From the NCBI GenBank assembly GCA_964632485.1, contig CAZWDO010000017.1, positions 1-64,000 on the forward strand: a DNA stretch of 64,000 nucleotides, in the 5' to 3' direction. The notes below the pieces were generated by a model. It made no database searches. It was not told the origin of the DNA and saw only the letters and a list, made by a program, of their open reading frames with translations. Both the position numbers and the translations under genes were made by a program. Below, in pieces: positions 62,448 to 64,000 of the stretch; the stretch's first letter is position 1; every line of letters begins with the position of its first letter. Origin of the DNA: CAZWDO01 sp964632485 [NCBI: uncultured bacterium] (GTDB lineage: Bacteria > JAGOEH01).

Positions 62448-63242
62448 ATGAAGATTTTGGTACTCATTAAGCAGGTTCCTGAAACCAATGATGTGCGCAT
62501 GGACGAAAAATCAGGAACAATGATCCGGGAGGGTGTGAATAGCATTATCAATCCCCTGGATTTATATGCAATTGAAGCGGCAATCCAGCTAAAGGAGCAG
62601 TTTGGAGGAGAAGTCGGCGTTATTTCAATGGGTCCGCCCAAAGCGATTGATGCCATAAAGGAAGCCATTGCTATGGGGTGCGATTTCGGGTATTTGCTGA
62701 GTGATCGGAAATTTGCAGGCGCGGATACGTGGGCAACCTCGTATGTTATTTCTAAGGCGCTGGGGAAATTGAACGATTACGATTTGATTTTATGTGGTGA
62801 ACGCGCCACCGATGGCGATACTGGCCAGGTTGGACCCGGCGTTGCTTCTTTTTTAAATTTGCCTTGTATTTCATACGTTTCATCGTTCCAAATGATAGAT
62901 GGAGAAATTGAAGCCAAACGTCTCGTGGAAACAGGTTATGAGGTTTATCGTTCGCCGTTGCCGGCTTTATTGACAGTTGTAAAAGAAATTTCCGATCCCC
63001 GTTTGCCGACCCTGCGCGGGAAGAAACGCGCCAAAACGATCCAAGCCCCCATGTGGGATAATGTCGCGCTTGAATTGGACGATCAATTGATTGGACTGAA
63101 TGGTTCACCCACGCGGGTCGTTAAGATTTTCCGACCGAAAATTGCCCGGCAGGGTGAAACCTTCGTCGTTAAATCCGAGGCGGATGCTATAGTAGCCGCT
63201 GATAAAATCGTTGCCTATTTGGAAAAAAATCAACTCATTTAG
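62448..63242 (+). CDS. etfB: Electron transfer flavoprotein, beta subunit
   Basis: 264 residues. Family landmarks: MKILVLIKQVPE start, NPLDLYAIEAAIQL, ISMGPPKAIDAIKEAIAMG, LILCGERATDGDTGQVGPGVA (nucleotide-binding loop) and ISDPRLPTLRGKKRAK near the C-terminus. With EtfA it carries electrons from acyl-CoA or other flavin dehydrogenases to the quinone pool, or takes part in bifurcation; which type cannot be decided from this subunit alone. It has its own promoter and AAGGAG before ATG 62448. etfA starts 11 bases after its stop. Confidence 0.96.
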   Translation: MKILVLIKQVPETNDVRMDEKSGTMIREGVNSIINPLDLYAIEAAIQLKEQFGGEVGVISMGPPKAIDAIKEAIAMGCDFGYLLSDRKFAGADTWATSYVISKALGKLNDYDLILCGERATDGDTGQVGPGVASFLNLPCISYVSSFQMIDGEIEAKRLVETGYEVYRSPLPALLTVVKEISDPRLPTLRGKKRAKTIQAPMWDNVALELDDQLIGLNGSPTRVVKIFRPKIARQGETFVVKSEADAIVAADKIVAYLEKNQLI

Positions 63243-63253
63243 GGAGTATAGAA

Positions 63254-64000
63254 ATGGCGCAAACCAAATCAATATGGACCCTGGCCGAAGTTACAGACAA
63301 TAAAATCAATCCAGTATCTTACGAGATTATTGCCCGGGCCGTCGAATTGAAGGAAAAACTGGCGGATAGTAAAATCGTCAGCATTATGTTAGGCCCTGAA
63401 ATGGAAGAGGCTGAGGTTAAAAAATTAATACAATATGGCGCGGATGAAGTCCTATACATCAAGGACCCTCGTTTGACGCATTTTATCATTCAGGATTTTG
63501 CCGCGATCCTGAGCGATCTGGGAAAGACCGAGCAACCCTTTATCTTTCTGGCAGGCGCGACGACTTATGGCCGCACTTTGATGCCCTATCTGGCTATCCA
63601 GATGTATGCCGGGCTGACGGCGGATTGCACGATCCTGGATATTGAGGCGGAGACTGATCTGCTGTTGCAGACACGGCCCGCGATCGGAGGCAATATACTG
63701 GCAACTATCAAAACGCCGACCGCCAGACCTCAAATGGCAACCGTACGCCCGCATTCCACCAAGCCGCTGACTCCCGATGAAAACCGAAAAGGTTTGATTC
63801 GGAGTATTCCGCTAAAAGATGACTACTTTCATTCCAAAATGCGGTTTGTCCGTTTTGAAAGCTTGGAAGACACCGAAGGGAATATCAGTGAAGCCCCGCG
63901 TATCGTTGCCGGGGGCAGGGGATTAGGTAAAGCTGAAAATTTTGAGCTGGTGTTGGAATTGGCAAAAAATCTCGATGCGGCTGTCGGCGCAACCCGTGAA
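63254..64000 (+). CDS. etfA: Electron transfer flavoprotein, alpha subunit (3' end outside window)
   Basis: ATG 63254 after GGGAG; the frame is open for 249 codons to the window edge. N-terminal domain: SIWTLAEVTDNKINPVSYE, FIFLAGATTYGRTLMPYLA, MYAGLTADCTILDIE and LLLQTRPAIGGNILATI. The start of the FAD-binding domain is present (RIVAGGRGLGKAENFELV, then LAKNLDAAVGATRE at the very end), so about 80-90 C-terminal residues are missing. There is no N-terminal ferredoxin extension as seen in some anaerobic EtfA. It pairs with EtfB from the same transcript. Confidence 0.96.
   Translation, partial: MAQTKSIWTLAEVTDNKINPVSYEIIARAVELKEKLADSKIVSIMLGPEMEEAEVKKLIQYGADEVLYIKDPRLTHFIIQDFAAILSDLGKTEQPFIFLAGATTYGRTLMPYLAIQMYAGLTADCTILDIEAETDLLLQTRPAIGGNILATIKTPTARPQMATVRPHSTKPLTPDENRKGLIRSIPLKDDYFHSKMRFVRFESLEDTEGNISEAPRIVAGGRGLGKAENFELVLELAKNLDAAVGATRE

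Overview
The window looks like a chromosome segment of a Gram-negative bacterium from the Fibrobacteres-Chlorobi-Bacteroidetes (FCB) side of the tree, most like the Calditrichota/KSB1/Marinimicrobia-type lineages rather than Bacteroidota proper. The reasons are two giant exported proteins with type IX secretion-style C-terminal modules (PNPFN motif followed by a FlgD-like fold), TonB-dependent receptors with a carboxypeptidase-regulatory N-terminal domain, and Lnt, HldD and Omp85-type proteins (double membrane). Against Bacteroidota proper, ribosome binding sites are strong (AGGAGG, AAAGGAG) and promoters follow the E. coli-like pattern TTGACA-16/17-TATATT. GTG and TTG starts are common. The lineage call is inference from protein style; no rRNA is present.

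Layout. 1-1000: the 3' part of a tyrosine recombinase gene facing a tRNA-Arg(ACG) gene, i.e. the edge of a possible integrated element. 1150-7233 (+): a hybrid histidine kinase carrying a whole phosphorelay in one chain, a homocysteine methyltransferase/MTHFR fusion, and Lnt. 7272-15118 (-): an operon of TonB-dependent receptor, lipoprotein (DUF4876-like), outer-membrane barrel (DUF6850-like) and a gingipain/caspase-fold (clan CD) cysteine-peptidase-like protein with HEAT repeats; this is the best candidate for an undescribed surface system. 15177-18043 (+), divergent from it: a TM1266-type regulator and a second TonB-dependent receptor, followed by convergent genes for an exported SagB-type nitroreductase and an iron-type alcohol dehydrogenase.

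20414-29995 (+): a 3193-residue exported protein built from cadherin-like repeats, then a TPR/SpoIIE-phosphatase membrane protein. 32548-37166: a CapA-like protein (-), then DUF2279-like protein, glycosyltransferase and Wzi-like barrel (+), an envelope or polysaccharide group.

37163-49975 (-): a tight run of twelve genes: asnS, hldD, a CheZ-like small protein, a metallopeptidase-like/TolB-propeller/Omp85 fusion, mtaB, a ComEA-like protein, then a TPR-associated TRAP transporter (TatT, TatP, small and large permeases) and two unknown membrane-linked proteins. A promoter is visible before asnS and another before tatP. hisC follows with its own promoter.

51558-55858 (+): M24 peptidase, UvrD/PcrA-type helicase, MazG and an HU protein with a clear promoter and terminator. 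56240-62257 (+): a second giant exported protein with fibronectin-like and carboxypeptidase-regulatory-like repeats, sharing its C-terminal architecture with the first. 62448-64000 (+): etfB and etfA, the latter cut by the window edge.

No CRISPR array, rRNA operon, transposase or insertion sequence was seen.
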